From the NCBI RefSeq assembly GCF_900149705.1, contig NZ_LT703001.1, positions 1,116,001 through 1,180,000 of the forward strand: DNA of 64,000 bases. The letters are read 5' to 3'. Source of the stretch: Sphingorhabdus sp. Alg231-15. Lineage in GTDB: Bacteria > Pseudomonadota > Alphaproteobacteria > Sphingomonadales > Sphingomonadaceae. A model generated the notes under the pieces. That model was given only the letters and a program-made list of their open reading frames with translations. It was not told the DNA's origin and searched no databases. Both the position numbers and the translations under genes were made by a program. This document shows, in pieces, positions 45,958-55,037 of this stretch; within the stretch, counting starts at the first letter, position 1; each line of letters starts with the position of its first letter.

Positions 45958-47405
45958 TCGGAAGATGTCCGTTCGCTCAGCTGCCGCAAATTGTCTTCAT
46001 GTCCCGCACGGTCAAGCCGATACATGCTGATAACCGCGATCATGGTCATCCAGAGTGCGAGGATCAGAGGCACATAGACCGCCCCCAGCTGCCAGAGTGT
46101 AGCGGCTGAGACCTCTCCCTGCCCTGCACCAGATTGCAATCCGACAATTCCGAGGACGCTGCTTGCCAGGATGATCCCGACACCGACACCGCATTTGCGG
46201 ATGAAGGTTGTCGCGGCAAAGAAAATTCCTTCCGAACGCCGACCGGTTTTCAGTTCCGCCTGTTCGACCAGATCAGCGATCATCGATGATGCCAGGATCT
46301 GATAACAGATGATCAGACCGACATCGATTGTCGTAGCGACCAGAACAAACCAGAAGACAAATGGTGATTCATTACCTGGCAGCAGGTCAAATACCCGCAG
46401 CATGATTGGCGTTGGCGACCCGATGAAGGCGATCAATCCGATAATGATTGCACCACGTTTCTTACCGATTGTGCGGGTGATATAGGGCGCCAGGAACAAG
46501 CCGATAAATGTCGACAAAGTAACGCCCAGGGAAATGAGCCCGATTTGCTGTGGACTGAATCCCCAGAAATAGGTTGCGAAAAAGAAGTTCAACCCTCCCG
46601 CGAGACCGGAGGCAATGAAGCCCAGCAGGCTCGCGAAAAACAGCGCGGCAAAAGACCGGCTCGACAGTGTTTCAAAAATCTCCCGAAACATCAGACTCGG
46701 TGTGATTTTGCGCTTTTCCGGTGGTGCGCGGAGTTTGGGGATCAGATGATGTGTGCCCAGCGCCGATATCATGATCGCCCCAAACATCACCAGCGATGCA
46801 ATGAAACCGTACAGGGCATAAGCATCGCGATTAAACTGGCCGTTGCTGATCGCGGCTGTCACGAAGGCCGGGAAGATCAGGATGAACATCGCGATAGCCA
46901 TCGTATTGCCGCCCAGCCAACCGAAGAACCAGCGGAAACTGATCACCGAACTGCGCTCGTCATAATCCTGAGTCATCTCCGGCGCCAACGCAGTGCTGGG
47001 GGTTTCATATATGGTAATGAAGGTTCGGATAAGGATCGAAAGCAATAGCACATACCAGAAGAGCTGTGCATTGCTCCAGCTTTCGGGCGGGTTCCACAGG
47101 AAGTAGTAGCTGATCGCCACCGGTACTGCGGCGGCATACATGAACGGATGCCGACGGCCCCATTTGGATCGGAAATTGTCTGACCAATAGCCGACAATCG
47201 GGTCGCTCAGCGCGTCTGCAACCAGTGCAATCAAGATGGCTAATCCGACCAGTTGGGCATTGAGTCCAATGACTTGCGCATAAAAAAGCAACAGCAGATA
47301 CTGAAACCCGCCATCCTTGATCCCGTATGCAACGGATCCAAAACCATAAGCGAGTTTCGTCCAAATCGATGGCTTTGTGGCCTTTACAACCGCTGATGCG
47401 CTCAT
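45954..47405 (-). CDS. MFS transporter, GPH (MelB-like) family
   Basis: A 483-residue, about 12-helix carrier of the glycoside-pentoside-hexuronide:cation family. The family motif after helix 2, SDPIVGYWSDNFRSKWGRRHPFMYAA, and the mid-loop character are clear. Members move sugars or related glycosides with Na+ or H+. GGAG precedes the ATG at 47405, chosen over 47474. A close relative lies at 49333-50835. Substrate unknown; no sugar-metabolism gene is adjacent. Confidence 0.9.
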   Translation of the reverse strand: MSASAVVKATKPSIWTKLAYGFGSVAYGIKDGGFQYLLLLFYAQVIGLNAQLVGLAILIALVADALSDPIVGYWSDNFRSKWGRRHPFMYAAAVPVAISYYFLWNPPESWSNAQLFWYVLLLSILIRTFITIYETPSTALAPEMTQDYDERSSVISFRWFFGWLGGNTMAIAMFILIFPAFVTAAISNGQFNRDAYALYGFIASLVMFGAIMISALGTHHLIPKLRAPPEKRKITPSLMFREIFETLSSRSFAALFFASLLGFIASGLAGGLNFFFATYFWGFSPQQIGLISLGVTLSTFIGLFLAPYITRTIGKKRGAIIIGLIAFIGSPTPIMLRVFDLLPGNESPFVFWFVLVATTIDVGLIICYQILASSMIADLVEQAELKTGRRSEGIFFAATTFIRKCGVGVGIILASSVLGIVGLQSGAGQGEVSAATLWQLGAVYVPLILALWMTMIAVISMYRLDRAGHEDNLRQLSERTSSD

Positions 47406-47567
47406 ATTTTCTCCAGCTTGACGGTGCGTTATTGATCGCACTCTGGCGGCTGACCCTAAACAGGTTGTGTCCATTTACAAGCACCTGCACGCTGTTACAA
47501 ATCTCTGCAGGGCGACCCGATTCATGCTATGCTTGTCTATGGAGGGCAATTTTGGAAGGAAGGCCCA

Positions 47568-47717
47568 ATGGAACGCCATGGAGATGAAATCTTAGTCACC
47601 GAGAAGGAAGCCAGCAACAAGACCCGACCCCAAGGAGTGCGATGGGTATTGGCGGTTTCCTTGGTAGCCGCGCTGGTTGCGATGTCCTTTGTCTGGATCA
47701 TACCGGCCCTGTCATAA
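47568..47717 (+). CDS. Small single-helix membrane protein
   Basis: A 49-residue protein: a charged N-terminus with ERHGDEILVTEKEAS, then one hydrophobic helix from WVLAVSLVAALVAMSFVWI. AAGGAAGG is placed well before the ATG at 47568, so I leave out the upstream 13 codons. No family is recognised. It is divergent from the MFS gene at 47405 and stands before the GFA gene. Such short proteins are often regulators or assembly factors, but nothing here shows that. Confidence 0.6.
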   Translation: MERHGDEILVTEKEASNKTRPQGVRWVLAVSLVAALVAMSFVWIIPALS

Positions 47718-47809
47718 AATCCCGTGGACTTGATCATTTGTTGATCCTGATCAATTGATACGCACGTCAACTGCGATATATTATTTTAAGACTCTGCAGC
47801 AGGAGAGCG

Positions 47810-48259
47810 ATGATGACCACCCCCCGAGAGACATCCGAAACCACCGAACGTCAGGGCCATTGCCTGTGCGGAGCTGTTCAAATAAACGCGCCTGAAGCCA
47901 GCAATATGGTCGGTGCCTGCCATTGCGGGATGTGCCGACGCTGGGGCGGTGGGCCCGCCCTCGAGCTCGATTGCGGCACCAGTGTCACGCTCACCGGAGA
48001 GGATCATATTGCCATCTATGATTCCTCAGAATGGGCCGAGCGCGGCTTTTGCAAAACCTGCGGCACTAACCTGTTCTACCGGCTGAAGGAAAATGGCCAA
48101 TATATGATCGCCAGCGCCATATTCGACAATCAGGACGGCCTGACCTTCACGACGCAAGTCTATATCGATGACAAACCATCCTATTACAGCTTTGCAGAGC
48201 AAACCGAGAATTTGACTGGTGCGCAGGTAGAGGCGCTATACGCCCCACAACCCGAATAG
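47810..48259 (+). CDS. GFA-family zinc protein
   Basis: A 149-residue Mss4-like zinc protein. Cysteine motifs are CLCGAV, CHCGMCRR and CKTCGTNLFYR. The RRWGGGPALELDCGTSV stretch is typical of the GFA subfamily of unknown substrate. AGGAGAGCG precedes the ATG at 47810; a second ATG follows directly. It converges on the cyclase-like gene with a 16-base gap. A relative is encoded at 39886-40290. Confidence 0.9.
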   Translation: MMTTPRETSETTERQGHCLCGAVQINAPEASNMVGACHCGMCRRWGGGPALELDCGTSVTLTGEDHIAIYDSSEWAERGFCKTCGTNLFYRLKENGQYMIASAIFDNQDGLTFTTQVYIDDKPSYYSFAEQTENLTGAQVEALYAPQPE

Positions 48260-48275
48260 GCCGACTGCCAAAACG

Positions 48276-49220
48276 CTATCGAATAGCAATCGGATTAATC
48301 ACCATCTGGACGGCGCCCTTGAAGCGCGGTTGACCCAGCACGAACATGAATTCAGTCGCACCATCTTTTGCCAGCTCTGCCGTGTTGATGCTCTCTAGAA
48401 TATGCACGCCATGTTTCGCGAGCAATGTCTGGTGCACAATGAACGGCTTGGTTTGATCCTCAAAAGGGATTGCCTCCAGCGCCGCTGTGTCTGCACCGAC
48501 CATTACGACATCGAGCGAGGCGAGATATTCCGCCCCCTCGACACCCAGACCCGGCTGCTGCGCAATATATTCCTGCGGATCGCTTTCACTCTTGCTCATC
48601 CAGCCGGTGTGGAACAGCACCACATCACCCTTGCCTATTGTTACCCCAGCCGCCTTTGCCGCCGCTTCAATCTCCGCCCGGTTAAATGCTGTTCCGGGAT
48701 CGAGTGTGGCCTTGCCGAAATATTTGGTCATGTCGAGCAGCACACCCCGCGTCGCCGTAGGCAGGATTGTCTCCGTTCCATATTTGGTTACACCAGCGGG
48801 CTGATAAAGTTCGCTGCCCTTCACGCCATTATAATAATGGTGGTCGATGCCGAGATGCGCAAATCCGTCAATCTGAGTTCCGATGCCGACCCAGCTGTGG
48901 ATGATATCATCATGCGCAGTGACCTTGTTCGCGCCCATTGATCCACCCTGCCCGTCATTACTCTGCAAGACCGTAGCGCTATAGGATCGCGGCGGATAAG
49001 CAGGTGTTGTTGGCCCGGTCACCACACCAAGGGCATAAGTCTTGCCGGTCTTGACCAGCTTCGCTGCACTGACCGTGCCTTCCGGTGACAGATTGTTCAT
49101 AGCGCCGATATTATCGTCCGCGCCATATTTACTGGGATACCATTTCTTCTCAGCCTCTTGCGCAATTGCCGGCATCGCAAGCGCTGCGCCCGCCAAAAAA
49201 GTGAACATCATCCGCATCAT
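48276..49220 (-). CDS. Cyclase-family (kynurenine-formamidase-like) hydrolase, exported
   Basis: A 314-residue protein. A signal peptide ends AIAQ (about residue 20). The cyclase fold (PF04199) has metal-binding GTQIDGFAH in the place of the canonical GTHxDxPxH, and ADTAALEAI downstream. Members hydrolyse amides or lactones, e.g. N-formylkynurenine; the Gln form of the motif belongs to less studied subfamilies. It follows the MFS gene at 49333 on the same strand (112-base gap), so transport and hydrolysis of one compound is plausible. Confidence 0.88.
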   Translation of the reverse strand: MMRMMFTFLAGAALAMPAIAQEAEKKWYPSKYGADDNIGAMNNLSPEGTVSAAKLVKTGKTYALGVVTGPTTPAYPPRSYSATVLQSNDGQGGSMGANKVTAHDDIIHSWVGIGTQIDGFAHLGIDHHYYNGVKGSELYQPAGVTKYGTETILPTATRGVLLDMTKYFGKATLDPGTAFNRAEIEAAAKAAGVTIGKGDVVLFHTGWMSKSESDPQEYIAQQPGLGVEGAEYLASLDVVMVGADTAALEAIPFEDQTKPFIVHQTLLAKHGVHILESINTAELAKDGATEFMFVLGQPRFKGAVQMVINPIAIR

Positions 49221-49332
49221 CTCTCTCCCTTTTTTCTGATCCCTACCATCACGATAACCTATTCACCAACCGATCCCGTCTTTGCGGCCAACAAGTGGTG
49301 GTTTGGCATCAGCTTTTTCCTGAATCACTTAT

Positions 49333-50835
49333 CTATACAACCGATTTGGCAATTGCTTCCTCGGGTGTCCGCCTCGCGCTTAACTCGTCCAATATGCGAT
49401 TGTGCTCTGCCCGTGTCAGCCGATATCTTGCGTAAAACAGCAATGACACCAACGCGGCAAAGGCCATGATCGGTCCGGCCATCACCCCCAGTCGCCACAC
49501 GATATCGCTGTCGACTTCGCCGGGTACAGCTTCAAACGGCAGGACAATGAAAAGGTCCAGACTTACACCAGCTATGAAGTGACCGGCAGAATTGGATGCC
49601 TTTGCAAAAAAGGCTCGCGCTGAGTAAATTAAACCCTCTTGTCTCAACCCGGTAACCAATTCATTCTGGTCAGAGATATCGCCCAATATAGACAGGATTG
49701 CCACCAGTCCGATCGAAAATCCAATCGCAGCACACATCACGCAAGCCAATAAGATGGGCATAAGCATATCCGAACCATTTGGAGGCATCATGCCTAGAAG
49801 CCTTAAATCAATCGGCAATTGAACAAATATGATCAGGGCGAGAAGCCCGCCTATAACAACCCGCTTTCGGTCAAAACGCTTCATTAAAATGGGCGACAAG
49901 ACTGCCCCCAGGACAATGGCCGGCACTGTCGCCAGCCCGAACCATTTTATCTGCTCCGTCTGAAGTTCCCAAAAATAGGTATAGACGAAAACCTGCAAGG
50001 TCTCGTTCATTCCGACCGAAATCATGAGGAGGAAATAACCCAGCATGATAAAAGCGTAGTTCGGGTTTTTAAGTGCCCCCAGAAGTTCCTTGTAGAAACT
50101 TGCTAAAGAAAGCCGCTCCTGACCTTCTGCAGGTTTGCTGAGATACGGAATACGGTGCTTGGTTCCTATTGCGCTAAGAAAAATCGCGATCAATATGATG
50201 CTGCAAGCGGTCATCACAACCGGGCCATAGGCCGAGGCATCAAGATGTTTGGGGACTATGGTGCCATCTGCAAGCTCAGATTCCCCGGCAAGGAAAAACC
50301 CCCATGCAGTGAATGCAAACAGAGCCCCGGAAGCATATCCGAACACGGCATTGATGCTGAACAGCTTTGAGCGATCATTGGAATCTTTGGTTATCTCCCC
50401 ACCAAGCGCGTAGTGAGGGATCGAGTAGAGTGTCAGGAAAAACCGAGCCAATATTGTCCAAGAAGCCAGCCAGACAAACAACCAGATCTGATCGGGTTCA
50501 CCTGTTGTCCCGCCGGTTAATTGTGCAGGCGGGTTGAAAATCAGAAACAGCGAGATTGCGAGTGGGATTGGGGCGGCGAACAAAAAAGGATGGCGCCGCC
50601 CCCATCGCGACCGCCACTTGTCGGAAATCATCCCGATCACCGGATCGGAAATCGCATCGCCGAGGATTGCGAGCATGATGGCGGTGCCGATCAGCGAATT
50701 GGAAAGTCCGATTGCCTGATTATAGTAGATCGAGATGAAGGTGTTGAACATGCCGAGGAAGACAATCTCGCCCATCGAGCCGACGCCAAAAGCGACTTTT
50801 GTCATGAAGGGCAGTTTTTGACGAATATCGTTCAT
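49333..50835 (-). CDS. MFS transporter, GPH (MelB-like) family
   Basis: A 500-residue, 12-helix carrier. It has the GPH signature SDPVIGMISDKWRSRWGRRHPFLFAAPIP after helix 2 and is a paralogue of the carrier at 45954-47405. The ATG at 50835 is used; a TTG two codons upstream is possible. Its promoter region is shared with the divergent glutathione transferase gene and contains a TTATA-N7-TATAA dyad. Substrate unknown; the neighbouring catabolic genes hint at an aromatic or ring compound. Confidence 0.9.
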   Translation of the reverse strand: MNDIRQKLPFMTKVAFGVGSMGEIVFLGMFNTFISIYYNQAIGLSNSLIGTAIMLAILGDAISDPVIGMISDKWRSRWGRRHPFLFAAPIPLAISLFLIFNPPAQLTGGTTGEPDQIWLFVWLASWTILARFFLTLYSIPHYALGGEITKDSNDRSKLFSINAVFGYASGALFAFTAWGFFLAGESELADGTIVPKHLDASAYGPVVMTACSIILIAIFLSAIGTKHRIPYLSKPAEGQERLSLASFYKELLGALKNPNYAFIMLGYFLLMISVGMNETLQVFVYTYFWELQTEQIKWFGLATVPAIVLGAVLSPILMKRFDRKRVVIGGLLALIIFVQLPIDLRLLGMMPPNGSDMLMPILLACVMCAAIGFSIGLVAILSILGDISDQNELVTGLRQEGLIYSARAFFAKASNSAGHFIAGVSLDLFIVLPFEAVPGEVDSDIVWRLGVMAGPIMAFAALVSLLFYARYRLTRAEHNRILDELSARRTPEEAIAKSVV

Positions 50836-50863
50836 TTTCAACCCATTCTCCTCTAGGATAATA

Positions 50864-50880
50864 TTATACGGTATTTATAA
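50864..50880. promoter_or_regulatory. TTATA-N7-TATAA dyad, candidate TetR operator
   Basis: A 17-bp dyad with spacer CGGTATT, extended by one further pair on each side, in the 78-base gap between the MFS and GST start codons. An identical-pattern dyad lies at 53478-53494 between the amidohydrolase and Rieske genes. The TetR-type gene lies between the two. Confidence 0.5.
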
Positions 50881-50913
50881 TAATGAAACCGCTAATATGA
50901 TCGGAAACGAGTA

Positions 50914-51555
50914 ATGAAATTATACCATCAAGATGGTGCACCCAATCCGCGGAGGGTCAAGATTTTCGCGGCTGAGAAGGGTATCGATCTAGAGCTTGTG
51001 TCAGTTACCATGTTGAAGCGTGAGCATAAGACACCAGAGTTCCTCGAGAAAAACCCGAGCGGGAAAATTCCAGTACTCGAGCTCGAGGATGGACGTTATA
51101 TTCCTGAATCGGTTGCGATCTGTCGCTATCTGGAAGCAGTTGAGCCGGAACCCAATCTGTTTGGTCGCGACGCCTATGAGCTCGCCTATATCGAGGCACG
51201 CAATCGCCAGATTGAATTTGAATATTGGCGGGAGATAGGAATTTCATGGGTTAACGGCCCAATTGTAGGGCAACTGGGAATAGTAAAGCAGGTTCCCGAA
51301 GCCAAAGAATTGAGCGACAAGAACACGCATCATTATTACAAACGCCTCGACAAGGAATTCGCTTCGTCTGCCTATGTCGCGGGTGATCGTTTCACGGTAG
51401 CGGATATTACTCTGGTTACAGGGGTTGATTTTGCATCGGCATTAGTGGGGTTAAAGCCAGATGAAAGCCTGAAAAATCTCGATCGCTGGCACAAGGAAGT
51501 TTCTTCGCGCGCGAGTTGTCAGGCGTTTAGCGCCATGCCTGGTGGGTCGTCTTAA
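50914..51555 (+). CDS. Glutathione S-transferase family protein
   Basis: A 213-residue GST. The N-terminal thioredoxin-like domain begins MKLYHQDGAPNPRRVK and has the NPSGKIPVLELEDGRYIPES segment with the cis-Pro and glutathione-binding ES. The C-terminal helical domain contains VAGDRFTVADI, with the N-capping Asp. It transfers glutathione to, or opens, an electrophile; a detoxification or catabolic role fits the surrounding genes. GGAAACGAG precedes the start. It converges on the TetR gene, the last 4 bases overlapping. Confidence 0.92.
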   Translation: MKLYHQDGAPNPRRVKIFAAEKGIDLELVSVTMLKREHKTPEFLEKNPSGKIPVLELEDGRYIPESVAICRYLEAVEPEPNLFGRDAYELAYIEARNRQIEFEYWREIGISWVNGPIVGQLGIVKQVPEAKELSDKNTHHYYKRLDKEFASSAYVAGDRFTVADITLVTGVDFASALVGLKPDESLKNLDRWHKEVSSRASCQAFSAMPGGSS

Positions 51556-52160
51556 TCATCAGCATTTCGTTCGGGCGAAACGAAGCTTTTCATCCCCGAA
51601 TGGATGAATTGTAGAGCGTCTTCGATCATCCTCGCTCGATTGCCACCATGCAATCTCCACTGCGCTGCGGCCGCTTGAGACACACCGGACGCAAACACGG
51701 TCATCTTCGTAGCCTGACTGCGAGTCACCGGATAGAATTCCATCAAGCGGTTCACCAGCAACTTGCCAACGCCAAGCGTGTCTTTCATATTTGTCGGATG
51801 TAGGGAGGCTTCAATGTCCGGTTGGCTGCGCAATATAGAGACAATATTGCCGTTCGCGCCCTCATCAAAATTCGAAGTTACCGCGATCCGAACAACGTCT
51901 TCGTAAGCTTCAGCCTGTTCCAGCTTCATTTTGATGTCGCCATAAAACCGGATAAGCTCGCGTCCGAGCAATTCCTGCAACAGCGCCAGCCGTGTATCGA
52001 AATATTTGTAGATCAGTGGATTGCTGACTTCCGCTTCTTTGGCCACAGCTTCCATCGTCAGCGACGAAAAGCCCCGCGACAGGATTATGTCACGCGCGCT
52101 ATCCAGTAGCTGATTGCGTCGCTCTTTGGGAGCAAGGCGGAGGCGTTTTTCCTTAAGCAT
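51552..52160 (-). CDS. TetR/AcrR-family transcriptional regulator
   Basis: A 202-residue regulator. The N-terminal helix-turn-helix (about residues 12-58) has RDIILSRGFSSLTMEAVAKEAEVSNPLIYKYFDTR. The ligand-binding C-terminal half is helical and unlike well-known members. The start is not backed by a ribosome site. It lies between the GST and amidohydrolase genes, read with the latter. The two shared dyads in flanking divergent promoters are natural candidate sites; direct evidence is missing. Confidence 0.9.
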   Translation of the reverse strand: MLKEKRLRLAPKERRNQLLDSARDIILSRGFSSLTMEAVAKEAEVSNPLIYKYFDTRLALLQELLGRELIRFYGDIKMKLEQAEAYEDVVRIAVTSNFDEGANGNIVSILRSQPDIEASLHPTNMKDTLGVGKLLVNRLMEFYPVTRSQATKMTVFASGVSQAAAAQWRLHGGNRARMIEDALQFIHSGMKSFVSPERNADD

Positions 52161-52225
52161 AGATCAAAAATAAACATCGCGGCGGAGGAAACAACCGGTA
52201 ATTGGATTGTCTACAAATCCGAAGC

Positions 52226-53425
52226 CTACAGCCCCATCAGATCTTCGAAATTCTTACTGTAGAAATGGTCCAGCTCTTCGGGTGTCGCATTGACCGCGTC
52301 AAGACTGCGTTCAAAGTCACCAAAAGGATCAGAACCCCCTTCAGGATGCGGATAATCGGTGTTGAACATCAAAATTTCTTTGCCAACACTCCGAAGAACC
52401 CATCCGGCATCTTCAAAGTGCAGTGGGGTCACCCGCACCTGACGCTTCACATATTCAGAGGGCTTGATCGACAGATCGCGCAAGGCAACATCAAACTTCC
52501 CAAGTTCCTTCACCCCAATATCAAGATTTTGCATCATTGCCGGGACCCAGTTTGAACCCAGCTCAATCAGTCCGATTTTCAGATTGGGGAAACGCTCCAG
52601 CACACCGTCATAGATCATGCAGGTCATCCACCGCTCGATGGAATGGTGCAGAACATTAATGTCCTTCGGTTTTGTAGTTTCCAGATTGAAAGGACTGCCT
52701 TCAAGAACGCGCTCAACGCCGGTATTCATATATTCTGACGGCATACGTACGCCGCTACCTATGTGCAATACGATCGGAACCCTGGCCTCCTCCATCACCG
52801 CCCAAATGGGATCATAGCTCCGGTGCGAAGGTGCCCGTCCATCGACGGCATCGGAGAATAACCAGATCGCTCTGATACCAAAACCAATAGCCTGCTTCGC
52901 ACTCGCTAAAGCCTTTTCAGGATCGTTGAGTGAGATAAAACCGACCGGCAGGAGGCGCTCATCACCGGAACAGAAATCCGCCATCCCGCGGTTCAGCGCT
53001 TCAGACCCCTCATATACAACGCGCTCATCTTTGGAGCGGGCAAAGCGCGACAGTGCGGCCAGTGGAAAGACGATTTGCGATTGAATGCCCATAATATCGA
53101 GAGCTTCGCTGCGCTCTTTCTTGTCGATCGCACCAAAGGCCGCCCACTGGTTCATCTTCGCCTTATGACCAAAAATATTTGATTTCAGGCCCTCGGTCAG
53201 TTCCGGGTTTTTGCCAGCCAGACGATTGTCGGCCATTTCAACAATGGGTTCAATCCCCGGAAGCGATTTGGAAATTAATCCTTCGACCAAATTTTCCTTC
53301 ACATATTCACTGGCATATTGATCGAGCCAATCGAATGAGTCGGTAATGTGGCTATCTGCATCATGAACGACGCGTCCGGCCCGGTGGGAAGTTTCTTGTA
53401 TTTCCTGGGTCATTGACGTCGCCAT
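52226..53425 (-). CDS. Amidohydrolase-family metal-dependent hydrolase/decarboxylase
   Basis: A 399-residue amidohydrolase-2 (PF04909) protein, a TIM barrel. Expected metal ligands are at VHDADSHITDS near the N-terminus, HIGSG near the middle and the Asp in NTDYPHPEGG near the C-terminus. Related enzymes hydrolyse ring-cleavage products or decarboxylate aromatic acids. GAGGAAAG precedes the ATG. It is divergent from the Rieske oxygenase gene and may act on its product or on a later intermediate. Confidence 0.9.
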   Translation of the reverse strand: MATSMTQEIQETSHRAGRVVHDADSHITDSFDWLDQYASEYVKENLVEGLISKSLPGIEPIVEMADNRLAGKNPELTEGLKSNIFGHKAKMNQWAAFGAIDKKERSEALDIMGIQSQIVFPLAALSRFARSKDERVVYEGSEALNRGMADFCSGDERLLPVGFISLNDPEKALASAKQAIGFGIRAIWLFSDAVDGRAPSHRSYDPIWAVMEEARVPIVLHIGSGVRMPSEYMNTGVERVLEGSPFNLETTKPKDINVLHHSIERWMTCMIYDGVLERFPNLKIGLIELGSNWVPAMMQNLDIGVKELGKFDVALRDLSIKPSEYVKRQVRVTPLHFEDAGWVLRSVGKEILMFNTDYPHPEGGSDPFGDFERSLDAVNATPEELDHFYSKNFEDLMGL

Positions 53426-53477
53426 TGTGCTTTCCTCTCAAACAGTCTCTTCGGACATTGTTGAATATCTTTACTAG

Positions 53478-53494
53478 TTATATATATCATATAA
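53478..53494. promoter_or_regulatory. TTATA-N7-TATAA dyad, candidate TetR operator
   Basis: A 17-bp dyad with spacer TATATCA in the 108-base gap between the amidohydrolase and Rieske start codons. It has the same half-sites and spacing as the dyad at 50864-50880. The surrounding sequence is AT-rich, so a chance match has to be considered. Confidence 0.5.
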
Positions 53495-53533
53495 TAAGAG
53501 TCAATATTGCGAAGCAGCGTGGGAACAGAGACT

Positions 53534-54706
53534 ATGGCAACAAACAAGTTTTCCAGATTTGTGGAAGAAGAAGGAAAGGACAGTGAAACCGTGCTGATGT
53601 CAGACGAAGATATAATTGATCGCCTTTTTGACCATATCGACAACGGCACAACCGACAGAGGCCAATCCAGCTGGAAGGAACCGACAGCCAATTATCTGTC
53701 AGCGGAGCGGTTAGACCGGGAAATAGCCGTGTTGCGCAGGCGCTGGACTGTCTTCTACCCTTCTTCGGCACTGCCAAAATCAGGGGATTATATCGCAAGG
53801 GACGCGGCAGGAATTCCGTTAATCGTGGTTCGGGGAAATGATGGTGAAGTGCGGGCTTTTCGCAATGCCTGCCGCCATCGCGGAGTCCAGGTGGCGAAAG
53901 GCCAGGGCTGCACCAGCGTGTTTGTCTGCCCCTATCACGGCTGGTCTTATGGCACTGACGGAACGCTGCGTAGCGTGCCGCATGGTGATGGATTCCCTGG
54001 TCTGGAAAAAGAAGGTCGCGGCCTTGTTTCGTTAGATTGCGTAGAAAAAAAAGGATTGGTTTTCGTTCGACAAGACACCGACCAGAAAGAAGATAAAGGT
54101 CTGCTCGATATACCGGATTTGATCCCGGATGGATTTCGCGTGGTCAAATCGGCGGCGATGGAAATTGAAGCAAATTGGAAACTGCATCTCGAGAGCGCGT
54201 TAGAAGGCTATCATATTCGCTCAACCCATCAGACAACATTCTTTCCGGTTCAATATGACAATCTGACCGTTGTTGAATCATTCGGTGAGAATAGTCGCAT
54301 TGCTTTTCCTTATCAGGCGATTGAAGGACTCCGCGACAAGCCAAGATCAAAATGGTCAACCAACGGCCGAATAACTTTTGTTTATCACCTCTTTCCCAAT
54401 GTCATAATTTCCACCTTTCCGGACTGTATGCAGGTCGTCATTATTGAACCTCTCGGGCTCGAACTGACGCGCCAGCATATGTTTCTTTTGACCGATTGCG
54501 CAGAAGGCGGAGAAGCATTGGATGCGGTTTTCAAGGGGCAGGAGTTTGCTGCCAAGGGAGCTATTGAAGATCGCGATGTGGTTATGTCGGCCCAACGCGG
54601 CTTGAAAAGTGGCGCCAATGCATTTTTGGAGTTCGGTTTGTTTGAAAGTGCCATTGGAAAATTTCATGAGACACTGAAACCAGAGTTGGAAGATCCGGCT
54701 TCATAG
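53534..54706 (+). CDS. Rieske non-heme iron oxygenase, alpha subunit
   Basis: A 390-residue ring-hydroxylating or O-demethylating oxygenase. The Rieske cluster motif is C113-x-H115-x16-C132-x2-H135 (CRHRGV ... CPYHGW). The mononuclear iron site has ALEGYHIRSTH (H227 and H232), with the third ligand probably D346 in AIEDRD. The first 55 residues form an extension. No beta subunit, ferredoxin or reductase is visible next to it, so it must use partners encoded elsewhere. GGAACAGAG precedes the ATG at 53534. Substrate unknown; likely an aromatic or cyclic compound. Confidence 0.93.
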   Translation: MATNKFSRFVEEEGKDSETVLMSDEDIIDRLFDHIDNGTTDRGQSSWKEPTANYLSAERLDREIAVLRRRWTVFYPSSALPKSGDYIARDAAGIPLIVVRGNDGEVRAFRNACRHRGVQVAKGQGCTSVFVCPYHGWSYGTDGTLRSVPHGDGFPGLEKEGRGLVSLDCVEKKGLVFVRQDTDQKEDKGLLDIPDLIPDGFRVVKSAAMEIEANWKLHLESALEGYHIRSTHQTTFFPVQYDNLTVVESFGENSRIAFPYQAIEGLRDKPRSKWSTNGRITFVYHLFPNVIISTFPDCMQVVIIEPLGLELTRQHMFLLTDCAEGGEALDAVFKGQEFAAKGAIEDRDVVMSAQRGLKSGANAFLEFGLFESAIGKFHETLKPELEDPAS

Positions 54707-55037
54707 CGCGGATCAAATTTTTAGGCTGCAACTCATCCTCTACCAGTTGAAATCGAACGACAGCTGAAGTCAATCGCGGTCTCAGGAATTTCGACTACCC
54801 CATATCAGCAATCGCACGAGCCAATAACAACAGCTGCAACTGTCCGGCCTGTTATGGATTCTATCGGAACTCTGCCGAGCCCTCGGATGCCCGCTACCGA
54901 ACCGCTTACGAAATGCTGTTATTTTCATGTGATTATGGGAGCCTTGGATTGGTGCGATCATCTATGATGAGACCGAGCAACAATGAGCGGGTGCAAATCA
55001 CTGTTGCTCGGTCTCCGGAGGAGCGCTTCTGGGGGAG
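54707..55037. other. Intergenic region with a perfect long hairpin
   Basis: A 331-base gap between converging genes. A perfect 14-bp stem (54969-54982 with 55002-55015) and 19-base loop lies 23 bases after the leftward beta-barrel gene's stop. It lacks a T-run. The rest shows no gene. Confidence 0.5.
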
